The notes: a model not told the origin generated them from the letters alone. DNA of 64,000 nucleotides from an uncultured Acetatifactor sp. (GCA_910583845.1 CAJUAB010000005.1:124001-188000); one strand, 5' to 3'. Shown: positions 1 through 10,298, counted from the stretch's first letter. Numbers and translations are program-made.

Positions 1-1115
1 ACGGCGAAGGAACGGTTACGGTGAACGCCATCGGATGGAATAAGGGCATCGAGACCATGCAGGCGAATACGGCGGCGGGCAATCAGTCGGATCTGATATT
101 CACAGAGGGCAATGCCTGCTTCCCCAGCTATGTGACAGGCAATTACTTCCAGCCCATCACCGAGTACATCCAGCAGGATCTGGGAAGCGACTTCATGGAT
201 CAGGCATCCATGGACAATTTCAAGTACAAGGATGAGTACTACGTGTTTACCAACAGCGCAAGGACGAAGCCCTATCTGGTTGCTTACTATATTCCCCTGT
301 TCGAGGACAACGCCCTGGAAACTCCTGGAGAGCTCTATGCAAAAGGAGAGTGGACATGGGATAAATTCCTTGAGTACTGTGATATTCTGACCCAGGATAC
401 CGATGGAGACGGCACCATCGACCAGTGGGGACTCGGGCCCCGTTACAAGCTGCAGAACTTTGCGTACGCTTCCGGGATTGTGGGGATTCAGGAGGAAGGC
501 AATGGGCTGCTGAAGGCCAACTGGGAAGAGGAGAGACTGCTGAATTATTTCGAGTTCATCACCAAATTGGAGACCATCCAGGCCAGGGCGCAGAGGAAGG
601 ATGACAACGGCAATTTAGTGACATTCAATGACGGATGGCTGGGAACCGGCGCAATGTACATCGAAGCGATTAACCAGGAGCATCTGGCAAACAGGGATGA
701 AAACAATAACAATGCAATCCTTGGCAAAAACGAGGATGTGGGCTTTGTGCCCATTCCCACCCTGGACGGCTCCATGGCTACCACTCCCGTATGGGACAAT
801 GGGTATGCGATCCCCAACGGCGCGAAGAATCCCTTAGGCGGCGCTGTGCTTGCGGCAATGATCCTGGATGAGTACGCAAAGGGACTGAGGGAAGAGCAGG
901 CATTGTACATGACCGAGGATGAGATCAAGCTGTATTATGACTGCATGGCAAAGAGCATTCCGCAGAGAAAGAACGATAACCTGTATGAAGGCGTCACCAT
1001 GAGCTACGGCGAGGAAGAGGCCAAGCAGGGCACACCTGCGGCTACGATTATCGACACCTACAAGAATGTTGTGGCCAGCGAGGTAGAGGCTTATAACGCG
1101 AAGGTTCAGAATTAA
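1..1115 (+). CDS. Extracellular sugar-binding protein of an ABC importer, 5' end cut by window
   Basis: The reading frame is open from base 3, so the true start and signal peptide lie upstream of the window. The visible 371 residues look like the central and C-terminal part of a family 1 extracellular solute-binding protein: aromatic-rich segments (YYVFTNSARTKPY, WTWDKFLEYCDIL), a DTDGDG stretch resembling a Ca-binding loop, and a conserved late-domain segment ending in VWDNGYAIPNGAKNP. Such lipoproteins bind oligosaccharides outside the cell and deliver them to permeases of the LplB/YtcP type. The GH28 pectinase gene follows after 137 bases, which suggests a pectin- or xylan-derived ligand (inference). 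The substrate cannot be read from the sequence. Confidence 0.85.
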   Translation, partial: GEGTVTVNAIGWNKGIETMQANTAAGNQSDLIFTEGNACFPSYVTGNYFQPITEYIQQDLGSDFMDQASMDNFKYKDEYYVFTNSARTKPYLVAYYIPLFEDNALETPGELYAKGEWTWDKFLEYCDILTQDTDGDGTIDQWGLGPRYKLQNFAYASGIVGIQEEGNGLLKANWEEERLLNYFEFITKLETIQARAQRKDDNGNLVTFNDGWLGTGAMYIEAINQEHLANRDENNNNAILGKNEDVGFVPIPTLDGSMATTPVWDNGYAIPNGAKNPLGGAVLAAMILDEYAKGLREEQALYMTEDEIKLYYDCMAKSIPQRKNDNLYEGVTMSYGEEEAKQGTPAATIIDTYKNVVASEVEAYNAKVQN

Positions 1116-1252
1116 AGCAGGGTATTTGATTGAGGATAAGGGGCTGCGGCATCGACCGCAGTCCCTTTAGGCATCCGGGTATGTGCGGCTTACAGGGAAG
1201 CGGGAGACGCTGTGGGAGCACGGTTTTAATAAAAGGGAAAAGAGGAGAAGAG

Positions 1253-2668
1253 ATGGCGGAATTATATGTGTATCCGGTACCTGAGGGTGTGCCGGTGCTG
1301 GAGGATTTCAGAGTCAGAGTCAGGCTCATGGGCCGTGAATGGATGGAAGTGGGCACCTGTCTTGCCAGGATCGACATGCATCATGTGAGGGAGGCCTCCG
1401 TGGCGTATTTTGATTTTCAGGGGAAAGTGGAATGCGAGGTGACGAGCTTAAAAGAAGACGTTGTGTCCGCGCAGATTCGTCCCCGGGCGGCAGGGATTGA
1501 ATTTCAAAAAGAGGGAAACACTGTCCGATTCATGCTGGAGAAGCCGGCGAAGCTCTCCGTTGAGATAAACGGGGACAGATTCCATAATCTGCATCTGTTT
1601 GCGGGGAAAGCGGCGGAGGAGAAAAAAACGCCCGGCCTTTTGGTTGAGTCTGATGGGGAAGAGCTGGATCTGGAAGACATAATCCGGCAGGCACCGCAGG
1701 TTGAGGGGAGAAAGACGGTTTGTTTTGCGCCGGGGCTGCACAGGCTGAAGGAGAATAAATGCAATGTCCCTTCCGACACCACCGTCATTCTTTCCGGCGG
1801 CGCCGTTGTCATGGGAAGTTTTCTGATTTATCATCAGAAAAATGTCTCCATCACCGGAAGGGGAATGATTTACCTGGGGCATGTGAAGAAGCAGACCTAT
1901 CTGCGGGGGGCGGATATCAGCTATTCGGAAAATGTAACGGTGGAAGGGGTTATCATCATGAATCCGGCCCATTACAGCGTCCATCTGGGCAGTTCCCGCA
2001 ATGTGAGGATAAAGGATATCATGGCCTTTAGCTGTGAGGGATGGTCTGACGGCATCGATATGATGGCATGCAGCGATGTGGCCATAGAGGATGTATTTAT
2101 GCGCAATTCAGATGACTGCATCGCCGTATACGGAGCCAGAGGAGATTATAAGGGCGATACCCGGAATGTCACGGTAAAGCATGCCGTTCTGTGGGCGGAC
2201 GTGGCTCATCCCACTATGATAGGCGTCCACGGGGATTCGGAGAACGGCGGCAGCCTGCTTGAAAACATCAGCTTTGAGGACGTGGATATTCTGGAGCACC
2301 ACGAGCCCCAGGACGATTATCTGGGATGCCTGTGCATCAATGTGGGCGACGGCAATACGGTACGGAATGTAACCTACAGGAATATCAGAGTGGAGCAGTT
2401 CGAGAGAGGAAAGCTGCTGGATATTCAGGTAAAATGGAACAAAAAATACAATCCCATCCCCGGAAACTGTGTGGAGCACGTGGTGTTTGAGGATATTTTC
2501 TATACAGGGGAGGGAGAATTTGCTTCGGAGATCAAAGGGTATGACGAGAACCGCAGGGTGACGGACGTCCGGTTTAAGAACCTGAATGTGCGGGGAAAAC
2601 ATGTGCTGAAACCGGAGGAAGGAAATATCCATGTGGGAGAGTTTGCGGAGGAGATTGTATTTGGGTAG
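1253..2668 (+). CDS. Glycoside hydrolase family 28 (polygalacturonase-like)
   Basis: This 471-residue protein carries a right-handed beta-helix pattern and GH28 motifs: a DGID segment, then NSDD (Asp287-Asp288) followed by a GVHGDS loop. These match the acidic and GHG-type active-site segments of GH28, which hydrolyse galacturonan (pectin) linkages. The frame is open back to 1130, but the ATG at 1253 is preferred because AGAGGAGAAG lies just upstream. No signal peptide is visible, so the enzyme is probably cytoplasmic and acts on imported oligogalacturonides, as many gut Firmicutes GH28s are thought to (inference). An N-terminal beta-rich domain of about 130 residues precedes the helix. Rhamnogalacturonan or xylogalacturonan specificity is also possible. 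Confidence 0.88.
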   Translation: MAELYVYPVPEGVPVLEDFRVRVRLMGREWMEVGTCLARIDMHHVREASVAYFDFQGKVECEVTSLKEDVVSAQIRPRAAGIEFQKEGNTVRFMLEKPAKLSVEINGDRFHNLHLFAGKAAEEKKTPGLLVESDGEELDLEDIIRQAPQVEGRKTVCFAPGLHRLKENKCNVPSDTTVILSGGAVVMGSFLIYHQKNVSITGRGMIYLGHVKKQTYLRGADISYSENVTVEGVIIMNPAHYSVHLGSSRNVRIKDIMAFSCEGWSDGIDMMACSDVAIEDVFMRNSDDCIAVYGARGDYKGDTRNVTVKHAVLWADVAHPTMIGVHGDSENGGSLLENISFEDVDILEHHEPQDDYLGCLCINVGDGNTVRNVTYRNIRVEQFERGKLLDIQVKWNKKYNPIPGNCVEHVVFEDIFYTGEGEFASEIKGYDENRRVTDVRFKNLNVRGKHVLKPEEGNIHVGEFAEEIVFG

Positions 2669-2894
2669 GGCCATTCCGGCGCCTATGGGGTCTGTGAGCA
2701 GGCTCTGATGTGTGAAATTCAGTTGCGGACAACCGCAATGAATGCATGGGCGGGCATAGAGCATTCGGCTGTTGAAGCAGGTGGGCAGTATAGCCTGCTT
2801 GCGCCCTGGAATTATAATTTGTCTGACGGGATATTGTTTTTTATCCAAAATGTAATTTTACGGGAAACGTGCTTTATATTTCAAATAAAATATA

Positions 2895-2923
2895 TTGTAC
2901 TATTTAGGCCAATATGATATAAT
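2895..2923 (+). promoter_or_regulatory. Sigma-A promoter of the xylanase gene
   Basis: TTGTAC at 2895-2900, a 17-base spacer and a perfect TATAAT at 2918-2923 lie in the A+T-rich gap before the GH10 gene. The rest of the 2669-3054 gap holds no convincing gene. The promoter gives the xylanase its own transcript, separate from the upstream GH28 gene. Confidence 0.65.
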
Positions 2924-3054
2924 TTGATTGCAAACATCAAAATCTGACTAATGTAGCAAAAGAAGGGAGGGACGGAAAACGTATCCATTGCGGGTCGGGA
3001 TTGATGCGGGCAAAGGCATATTATGTAAAGTATCATTTTGGAGGGTTTGCTATT

Positions 3055-4680
3055 ATGAAAACAAAATGGAAAAAGCTGCTTGGCAGTGTATTGGCGCTGG
3101 CCCTGCTGCTGGGAGTGCTGCTTCCGGGCGGCAAGGCGGAGGCAGCGCAGGAGACATTGCTGAACACCTATGGTTCACTGTTCGGCTATTCCGGGACATG
3201 CATTAATCTGAGTCAGCTTCGTGACGCGAATACGCTGGCGCACGTAAAGACTCATTATAACAGCATTACACTGGAAAATGAAATGAAGCCGGACGCCATG
3301 CTGGGCTATTCCCCGAAACTTATTACGAAAGAGGCGGCTGCGAACGCAGGCTATTATGTACCGTCCTCCTGTACGGAAACCTATCTTCCGGCGATCAATT
3401 TTGACACGCTGGACGAGGTGCTCCGGATCTGTTACGAAAACGGACTTTCCGTAAGGGCGCATACCTTAGTATGGCACAGCCAGACACCGGACTGGTTTTT
3501 CCGGGTCGGATATTCCAAGGATTACGGCTATGTGTCTGCCGCGCAGATGGATATCCGGATGGAGTATTACATTAAGTCCGTTATGAATCATGTATACACA
3601 AGCAAGTACGGCAAAATAGTGTATGCATGGGATGTTGTCAATGAGTATCTGCATGCGGATAATTCCGGCTGGCAGGCGATTTACGGAAATGTAACCACCT
3701 CTCCGGCGTTCGTGAAGCGCGCGTTCCAGTATGCTCATGACTGCATCAGCTATTTCGGCTTAACAGATTCCGTCAGTCTGTTCTACAATGACTACAATAC
3801 ATACATGGAAGTGGATGATGTCATCCGGATGATTCAGTATATCAACTCCGACAAGAAGCTGTGTGACGGGGTGGGAATGCAGTCGCATCTGGGGACAACC
3901 TTCCCCAGCGTGGAGTATTATACCACAGCGTTGCAGTCTTTTGTAAACGCAGGCCTGGAGGTACAGATTACGGAATTGGATGTTGTCAATAAGGGGAATA
4001 CAGATCAGGCGAATTACATGTATGACCTGATGACAAACATTCTCAGAATCAAAAAGAACGGCGGCAATATCACGGGCATTACTCACTGGGGTATATCCGA
4101 TGACGTTACATGGATTAAAGGAGAGAAGCCGCTGCTGTTCTCGACTTTAGGCGTTGCGAAGGATGCGTATTATCGTGTGCTGGCTGCCTACAAGGATGCG
4201 GGTTTTGGTATCGGCGGTGGTACGGGAACTCAGCCCACGCTGCAGAACGGCTGGTATTATATTAAAAACGTACATTCCCAGAAGTATTTGCAGACTGCCG
4301 GAAATGCAGGCGGAGACAGCGTGAATGTGGAAATCGGCACAGGCTCCGGCGCGGCAGGACAGAAGTGGTATGTGACGAATCTGGGAGACGGGTATATTAC
4401 CTTAAAGAACGGCTTTGGCTATATGCTGGATGTACAGTACGGAGCCAACGAAGACGGCACAAACATCCAGACCTATTCAGCCAACGGCGCGGACGCGCAG
4501 AAGTTCAAGCTGATGGGAACCTCAAATGCCGGAGCATACGGGATTGTCACCAAGGTTTCCAGCGACGGAAAAGGGCTTGACGTTTATAACTGGGGTTCGT
4601 CGGATGGTGTAAATGTGTGTCAGTGGACCTATTACGGTGAAGAGAACCAGATGTGGATCTTTGAGCCCTGCAACAATTAA
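3055..4680 (+). CDS. Secreted GH10 endo-beta-1,4-xylanase with C-terminal ricin-type binding domain
   Basis: This 541-residue protein starts with a typical Sec signal peptide (Lys-rich start, then a Leu/Ala core, cleavage likely after AEA near residue 31). Residues about 35-385 form a GH10 barrel: Glu197 in WDVVNE is the acid/base residue and Glu307 in ITELDV the nucleophile, with HTLVWHSQTPDWF as the conserved substrate-cleft segment. A Gly/Thr linker (GIGGGTGTQP) leads to a ricin B / CBM13-like trefoil from about residue 400 to the end (QKWYV, QKFKL and QMWIF are QxW-type repeats). It should cleave xylan outside the cell. ATG 3055 is chosen over in-frame upstream starts because GGAGGG precedes it and the signal peptide begins there. 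Confidence 0.95.
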   Translation: MKTKWKKLLGSVLALALLLGVLLPGGKAEAAQETLLNTYGSLFGYSGTCINLSQLRDANTLAHVKTHYNSITLENEMKPDAMLGYSPKLITKEAAANAGYYVPSSCTETYLPAINFDTLDEVLRICYENGLSVRAHTLVWHSQTPDWFFRVGYSKDYGYVSAAQMDIRMEYYIKSVMNHVYTSKYGKIVYAWDVVNEYLHADNSGWQAIYGNVTTSPAFVKRAFQYAHDCISYFGLTDSVSLFYNDYNTYMEVDDVIRMIQYINSDKKLCDGVGMQSHLGTTFPSVEYYTTALQSFVNAGLEVQITELDVVNKGNTDQANYMYDLMTNILRIKKNGGNITGITHWGISDDVTWIKGEKPLLFSTLGVAKDAYYRVLAAYKDAGFGIGGGTGTQPTLQNGWYYIKNVHSQKYLQTAGNAGGDSVNVEIGTGSGAAGQKWYVTNLGDGYITLKNGFGYMLDVQYGANEDGTNIQTYSANGADAQKFKLMGTSNAGAYGIVTKVSSDGKGLDVYNWGSSDGVNVCQWTYYGEENQMWIFEPCNN

Positions 4681-4708
4681 GGACTCAGATACAGGTCAGA
4701 GGAAAAGA

Positions 4709-4734
4709 GGGCTGCCGCGTACGGCAGCCCTTTT
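4709..4734. terminator. Terminator between xylanase and the convergent clostripain gene
   Basis: GGGCTGCCG at 4709-4717 pairs perfectly with CGGCAGCCC at 4722-4730 around a 4-base loop. TTTT follows on the + strand and an A-rich run precedes it, so it could act in both directions. Confidence 0.8.
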
Positions 4735-4826
4735 ATCCCTGCGCTGTAAAGTATATCCGCCGGGCCGATGACAGAACCGCAATCCGGCGGATACTTCCAA
4801 AGAGGCACGACGTCCGCGCTTTTTGA

Positions 4827-6884
4827 TCAGTCTCCATAGACTGTCGTAGTGATCTCCCCGGCAGCGCAGTCAAAGGTCACGGCATCGGAACAGGCGTAAT
4901 GGCCAGCGGCATCCCGCATCTCAAAGACCATGGAATAACTGCCGTCAAATAAAGGGGCCTCTCCGAACGTGGTGTCCGCGGTAACGGTCAGTTCCTCGGC
5001 TGTATACATCTCAAAGTCGTCATCCCCGCTGTAGGAGGCTATTTTCCAGATCGTTGTGATCACATCGCCCTCCTCCAATAAACGCAGTTCCTTGCTGGCC
5101 ATACCGGAGTCATCCAGCCCCTGCGTGGCGCCAAGAATGGTCCATTTTGCCGCGGTGAAATCGTAGACCACCTGTAGATTACAGGCTTCGCCGTTCAGCA
5201 GAACGGGCACAAAATAGAGATTATAGTCATCGCCCTCAAAATAGAGCTCCATATAGACCAGATGGCCGTCGACAGCGCCCCATACGCCTCGGAAATTGTC
5301 GCAGAACACGCCGTTTTCCCAGTCGGCAATGATGTCGTTGTCGGTGCCCAGCAGCAGCATCTGATCATTGGATTCATCCACATAATACAATGAAAATCCG
5401 ATGCCGGACAGAACCGTGTCCGCCTCCGGTCCAAGGGTCAGAATGGAAGTTCCCTCATCGTTCAGATCCAGCGGTGCACCATCCCAGTCCATGTCAGCCA
5501 GAGTGAGGACCTTTGGCAGTTCCTGAATGTCCAGGAGGGCCAGATACTCGTTGCCGTCCGCTCCCGGTTCACCGGTGAGACCGTAGGAATACAGATGCTT
5601 GAAGGCCTGACCTTCTCCCATATTGACATAGCCGTTAAGATTATCCAGATCTCCGCTGTAGGGATAATAGCAGCTCAGGCCGGTGGCCTCCGCGCGGTAA
5701 ATCCCCCCGATCCGGTACACTACACATTGCTCCAGCGCGTCGGAGACATTCTGGGCAGAGGGCAGCATCCATGCGGTCTGACGGGCAAGATGCCCCAGGT
5801 CCACCATATTGGTATACCCCTGCTCCCTGGTGTTGCCGCCGTAGTTCTCGCTCAGGGAAGCCGCGCGGCCCAACTCGGCAAAAAAGCCGGGGTCCTGAGA
5901 AGCGGCGGTCAGGGCTTCCTGCCCGAAAGCCTCATATGCTTCCAGCAGCGGGGACAGCCGGGTTAAGTCGGTGAGAGACAGGGTTGTCTGATCCTGAGTG
6001 CCCTCCGCTTCACATCCCTCATAATATGTATTGCAGATGGCTATACCCAGATCGTCGCCATCCATGGCCGGATTTTCCGCCAACTCGCCCAGCCAGCCGG
6101 AATAGTACCAGCCGTTGCCCGGTTCCACTTCCTCCGAGGCCACCAGATATCGGGAGAAGTTCTGGAAAACAGCCGCTACATCCACTGTAGCCATCAGACA
6201 GGTGTCAAAGCCGACCAACTCCAATGGCGGGTTTTCCTGATCCGCAGGCCAGACCGCGTCAAATGCCTGATACATTTCGGCCAGATTGAGTGAATCCAGT
6301 TCATAGAGTTCATCAAAAGCCGCTCCGCTCACGGAACCGCCCCCATGGTTTCAGAATGTGACCGCCACCTTGTCCGCCGGGTAGTTGGTATTGGCAAAGT
6401 ACAGAAAATCGTACAGCGTCCGGGCGTCTCCCATGCTGGCGGATTCCTGTTCTTCCAGCAGCTGGAGACCGTCGCTGTTATACAGCCATCGCTGCAGCCT
6501 GGACGGGTCCATATATGTGTTCTGCCAGATGGCGGCGCCGCCGGTCTGGATGACGACGTTGACATTTTCGGGCAGTTGGACCTCCAGCATCTCCATCAGA
6601 TCGGTGGTGGCAAAGCCGCCGTTGCTTTCCAGATCGCTGCCGCAGAGATACCAGTATATTGCCCAGCTGCCGTCGGCGGGGGTGCCGGCCCCGGCGTCGC
6701 TGTCGGAAGCGGTGGAGTCCGAGGGGGAGGAAGGCAATGTGTTCTCTTCCGACGGGGAGAGTTCTGTCGGAGGGGAAGGAGACATAGTTGGTGCTTCGCC
6801 TGTGGAAACCGGCTCTTCGCCGCAGGCGGCGAGAGACAGGCACAAGGCCGAAGTCAATATCAAAGTCAGCAATTTCTTTTTCAT
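4827..6884 (-). pseudogene. Clostripain-family (C11) cysteine peptidase lipoprotein, interrupted by an in-frame TGA
   Basis: Read through, this is one 685-codon frame. It has a lipoprotein signal (Cys21 in LAACGEE), a Ser/Pro/Thr-rich linker, then a peptidase C11 domain whose His-Cys dyad would be His180 (NHGGGS) and Cys229 (FDTCLMA). Codon 178 (complement of 6351-6353) is TGA where the family has Trp in the FWNHGGG motif, a one-base change from TGG. The two halves are in the same frame, so this is a nonsense change and not a frameshift. Without readthrough the product is a 177-residue fragment lacking both catalytic residues. The rest is well conserved, so the lesion looks recent, or it may be a sequencing error. 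The C-terminal half (about residue 420 on) is a beta-rich region of unknown role. Confidence 0.85.
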
Positions 6885-6932
6885 ATTTACCTCTTTTCCG
6901 TATACCGGTAGTTGACTTGTGGGCTACACACT

Positions 6933-7832
6933 TTAAATCCCCAGCAGCTGGGTTTTCTTGGCCGCAAATTCTTCTTCCGTGATAATGCCCTGGTCCATCA
7001 GGGCTTTGAAGCGTCTGATTTCCTCCACCGTATCGCCCCCTGTGGCAGGAGTGTTCCCCCCATAGTATGCGGCCGCCTGGCTTGTGGGGGTATCCTGCTG
7101 AATCGGAGCGTTGGGAAAAGCGATATCCCTGAGCGCCGTCGCAAACTGTTTCATGAGCTGGACATCCTGCCGGTAACAGCTGAGATAATTGTTGATATCC
7201 GGTGCGGAGTTGTTGAACTCAGGCCCATTCATATCCGCGGAGAAGAAGGTCCAATAGGGATGCTCAAATTGAATTTCAACAATGAATTCCTTAAAGGGCT
7301 CCGGGATGTCAATATACGGCGTGGAACTGTTGTTGTTGTAGCCCCGGTTCAGGTAATCCTGCATCTCCCGCTGCAGCCGGTACTGATTGATCTGCGGGGC
7401 CACCGCCATAGCCCAGTCCGCTACGGAACTGTTATGGCAGATTAATCCGGCGGCGCTGCCCTCGAACAGTGGCGATGCGTCCTCGCGGATGACAAAGGAT
7501 TTGATATGCCGTCCCTCAAAAATGGTTTTGTCCAGATTTTTATCCATACACAGCAGGCAATTGTGGGTATCAATCAGGAACTTGGTGTCAAACCAGCCGA
7601 AATCCACCTCCAGCGAAACCTGAAACCGGTTCTTTAACATCGCGTTTTCCTTGCGGAAAGCCAGATACTGGCGAAATTCCTCAAAACTCATATTCTCCGC
7701 AGTGCCGCCGGGCAGGTCTACCTGTCCGTAGCAGTTATTGCATACCAATCTGCCGTCGACAGTCCAGGGCAGCAACGCTTTCACCTTGCCGCCGCAGATG
7801 GCGCAAGGCTCCCTTTTCTCAAATAATCCCAT
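6933..7832 (-). CDS. Zinc-ribbon (DUF4428-like) protein with C-terminal SHOCT domain
   Basis: This 299-residue protein opens with a four-Cys zinc ribbon (Cys10, Cys13, Cys31, Cys34), resembling DUF4428. A mixed middle region follows, then a Gly/Thr/Gln-rich linker, and it ends with a SHOCT helix pair (EEIRRFKALMDQGIITEEEFAAKKTQLLGI, about 268-299). SHOCT is a short oligomerisation or targeting module found at protein C-termini. No signal peptide or membrane segment is seen, so it is probably cytoplasmic. GAGGAATT precedes the ATG. It lies 48 bases upstream of the clostripain gene on the same strand and may be cotranscribed with it. Its biochemical function is unknown. Confidence 0.8.
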   Translation of the reverse strand: MGLFEKREPCAICGGKVKALLPWTVDGRLVCNNCYGQVDLPGGTAENMSFEEFRQYLAFRKENAMLKNRFQVSLEVDFGWFDTKFLIDTHNCLLCMDKNLDKTIFEGRHIKSFVIREDASPLFEGSAAGLICHNSSVADWAMAVAPQINQYRLQREMQDYLNRGYNNNSSTPYIDIPEPFKEFIVEIQFEHPYWTFFSADMNGPEFNNSAPDINNYLSCYRQDVQLMKQFATALRDIAFPNAPIQQDTPTSQAAAYYGGNTPATGGDTVEEIRRFKALMDQGIITEEEFAAKKTQLLGI

Positions 7833-8314
7833 GATAATTCCTCCTGGTCCATGAATACAATTGTTTTTCCGGCGCGGACGCCGAAGATGCCGGGATCAAC
7901 GGATGTTTGCAGCCAACATGCTCCATGTGGCTGTTTCCGTCATATGACCGATCCGCTGTATGGCGGGCAGCGGCTGATTATTACATCTGTATTATAGGCC
8001 ATTTGCCATGGAATGGAGACCCGGGGCATGAATCGTATCTGAAATGTATTGAATCGACAGTGCGGCGTCCGCACACTGTGATTTCACAGACGTATGTGAA
8101 ACGCTCTCTGCAAATGGCGTCGGCAGGTGAGGGGATATCCCTGCAAAATATCATATTGTGAAACACAGGCACCGGAGGTATAATAAGATGACCGGGAACC
8201 TGAAAGCGCTGTGAACGTAAGGGTCTGAACGGAAGCCGGGGTGCGTTCCGCAAAGACCCCATATGCGGATCACCGCGGGGGTGGAAGGAAAAGACAGAGT
8301 GGAGGAAGAATATA
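7833..8314. other. Intergenic region without a convincing gene
   Basis: These 482 bases separate two divergent genes. The short frames inside have no ribosome site or recognisable product. An imperfect hairpin (CAGTGCGG at 8058-8065 with CCGCACACTG at 8069-8078) has no T run after it, so it is not a clear terminator. The only strong signal is the promoter at 8156-8184. Confidence 0.6.
8156..8184 (+). promoter_or_regulatory. Promoter of the Nudix gene
   Basis: TTGTGA (8156-8161), 17 bases, TATAAT (8179-8184). It leaves a leader of about 125 bases before the Nudix ATG. Confidence 0.6.
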
Positions 8315-8935
8315 ATGGCGGATAACAGAGAAAATCTCACCTGGGAAGAGGTTATCACAGAACATATTATACAGGATGAATGGATTGACTTCCGGCGGTC
8401 GGCCTACCGTCTTCCCGACGGAAAGGTGTTTGAACCGTTTTACAGCTTCAGCCGCAGGGATTATGTGGTTATTGTGGCATCGGACTGTGACGGCAATTAT
8501 CTCTGTGTGCGGCAGTTCCGGCAGGGGATTAAGGAGGTCACCACCGAGTTTCCGGCGGGCGGTCTGGAGCGCTCTGACGGAAGGGAATACGGCGGGGGAG
8601 CCGCAGTCTCCGGGACGGAGGCTGGGGGAATGAGCGCTTCCGAAGACGCGCTTGCTGCGGCAAAGAGAGAACTTTTGGAGGAGACGGGCTATATGTCATC
8701 CGAGTGGACGCATCTGCTTACCATTCCCTCCAACGCCTCGATATCGGACAACTATGCCCATATTTATATGGCGAAAAACTGCCGTATGGCCGCCCGGCAG
8801 CATCTGGATGAAACAGAGTTCCTGCATGTGGAGCTTCACACGCCGCAGGAGATCCAGGAACTGATCCGCACCGGCAGATTTCAGCAGGCCGTGCATGTGA
8901 TGGCATGGCTGCTGGCCGGATCACAGCCGGCCTGA
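8315..8935 (+). CDS. Nudix hydrolase, ADP-ribose pyrophosphatase-like
   Basis: This 206-residue protein has the Nudix catalytic core RELLEETGY preceded by the usual PAGG-type strand (TEFPAGGLE). Nudix enzymes hydrolyse nucleoside diphosphates linked to another group; the order DYVVIVASDC...VRQFRQGIKEVTTEFPAG resembles ADP-sugar pyrophosphatases. About 25 extra residues rich in Gly and Ser sit between PAGGLE and the REXXEE helix, where the family normally has only a few, so the Nudix box is stretched and its leading Gly displaced. GGAGGAAG lies at 8301 before the ATG. Substrate is inferred only from overall similarity. Confidence 0.85.
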   Translation: MADNRENLTWEEVITEHIIQDEWIDFRRSAYRLPDGKVFEPFYSFSRRDYVVIVASDCDGNYLCVRQFRQGIKEVTTEFPAGGLERSDGREYGGGAAVSGTEAGGMSASEDALAAAKRELLEETGYMSSEWTHLLTIPSNASISDNYAHIYMAKNCRMAARQHLDETEFLHVELHTPQEIQELIRTGRFQQAVHVMAWLLAGSQPA

Positions 8936-9036
8936 CACGAAGTGTCCGGTCCCCGGCCGGAGGGAGCAATGCATCCTTTCCACCAGTGACGGAATTGACT
9001 GATTATTTGAACATATAAGGAGAGAAGACGGAATAT

Positions 9037-10098
9037 ATGAAAAAAGTGCTATTGATAGCCACGGGAGGCACCATAGCGTCGGGATATACAAAGGAGGGGC
9101 TGGCGCCAAAGATAGCAGCTGGGGATCTGCTGCAATATGTGGAGGAATATAAGTCATTCTGTCAGGTGGACATTCTGCAGCCTTTTAATCTGGACAGCAC
9201 GAATATATACGCAAGGCACTGGCTGCAGCTGGCGGAACTGATCGAGGAAAAGTACGCGCGCTATGACGGCTTTGTGATCTGTCACGGAACGGATACCATG
9301 GCTTTCACGGCGGCGGCTCTGTCCTATCTGGTGCAGAACAGCAAAAAGCCCGTTGTGATCACCGGTTCCCAGAAGCCCATCAACCTGCCTGTGACGGATG
9401 CCAGAACCAATCTGCTGGACAGCCTGCGCTTCGCCTCCGATGCCAGGGCGCACGGAGTAAACATTGTCTTCGGCGGCAATGCCATCGCCGGAACCCGGGC
9501 AAAGAAGGAGCGCTCCAAGAGCTACAACGCCTTTTCCAGCATCAATTATCCCAATGTGGCGGCCCTGTGTGACGGGAAAATCGTATTTTATATTGATGAC
9601 AGGGACCGGGTGACGGGCCCTGCTGTATTTTACCATAAACTGAATGAGAAGGTATTGCTGCTCAAGCTGATGCCGGGAATGGACGGTTCGGTGCTGGAGC
9701 GGTTGTTTCCCTTTTATGACGCGGTGGTGATAGAGGCTTTCGGCGTCGGGGGACTCCCTGAGTACGGGCGGGTTCCCTTTTATACGGAAATACGCCGCTG
9801 GACGGAGGCGGGAAAGATCGTCATGATGGCCACCCAGGTGACCCATGAAGGCAGCGACATGGAGGTCTACAAGGTGGGCCGGGTGATCAAGGAGAATTTT
9901 CACCTTATGGAGGCCTACGATATGACCCTGGAGGCGACGGTGGCAAAGGTGATGTGGGCCCTGGGACAGGAGGAGCAGGAAAATCCGGGGCCATGCGGAC
10001 GCTCCGAACGGTTCCGGCGTCTGTTCTATAAAACGGTAAACCATGACATGCTGCTGTATGCGCAGGGGAGTGAAGAAGACGGGGACCTGCGGCAGTGA
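9037..10098 (+). CDS. ansA: L-asparaginase, type I-like
   Basis: This 353-residue protein has both asparaginase signatures: TGGTIAS near the N-terminus (nucleophile Thr12) and HGTDTM (Thr85-Asp86), followed by PVVITGSQKP and a D-A-R-x-N-L segment. It converts asparagine to aspartate and ammonia. No signal peptide is present, which favours a cytoplasmic enzyme. AAGGAGAG precedes the ATG. It follows the Nudix gene by 101 bases and may share its transcript. It is slightly longer than the usual 325-340 residues because of a polar C-terminal tail after about residue 310. Confidence 0.9.
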   Translation: MKKVLLIATGGTIASGYTKEGLAPKIAAGDLLQYVEEYKSFCQVDILQPFNLDSTNIYARHWLQLAELIEEKYARYDGFVICHGTDTMAFTAAALSYLVQNSKKPVVITGSQKPINLPVTDARTNLLDSLRFASDARAHGVNIVFGGNAIAGTRAKKERSKSYNAFSSINYPNVAALCDGKIVFYIDDRDRVTGPAVFYHKLNEKVLLLKLMPGMDGSVLERLFPFYDAVVIEAFGVGGLPEYGRVPFYTEIRRWTEAGKIVMMATQVTHEGSDMEVYKVGRVIKENFHLMEAYDMTLEATVAKVMWALGQEEQENPGPCGRSERFRRLFYKTVNHDMLLYAQGSEEDGDLRQ

Positions 10099-10298
10099 TC
10101 CTGACAAATGCTTTCCGCGTACTTCTCACACCGATCTTTTATCGCAGTGTTTTTTTCATTTGTGAGTCAGGAACCTTGTTGATGTCCATGCAGCGTCTGG
10201 CATTGGCGTTGACAGTATTCGGCATTGTATCACATATAGCAGGCAAAGAGGGTGTGCCGGAAAGGCAGGGGAAGTCCGACATACTTTTTTCCGCCGTG

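Noticed and set aside
6351..6353. Selenocysteine codon in the clostripain-like gene
   Set aside because: The family has Trp at this position, not Cys, and no SECIS-like hairpin was evident right after the TGA. A nonsense change or read error is simpler.
8058..8078. Terminator hairpin in the 7.8-8.3 kb gap
   Set aside because: The stem has a bulge and no T run on either side.
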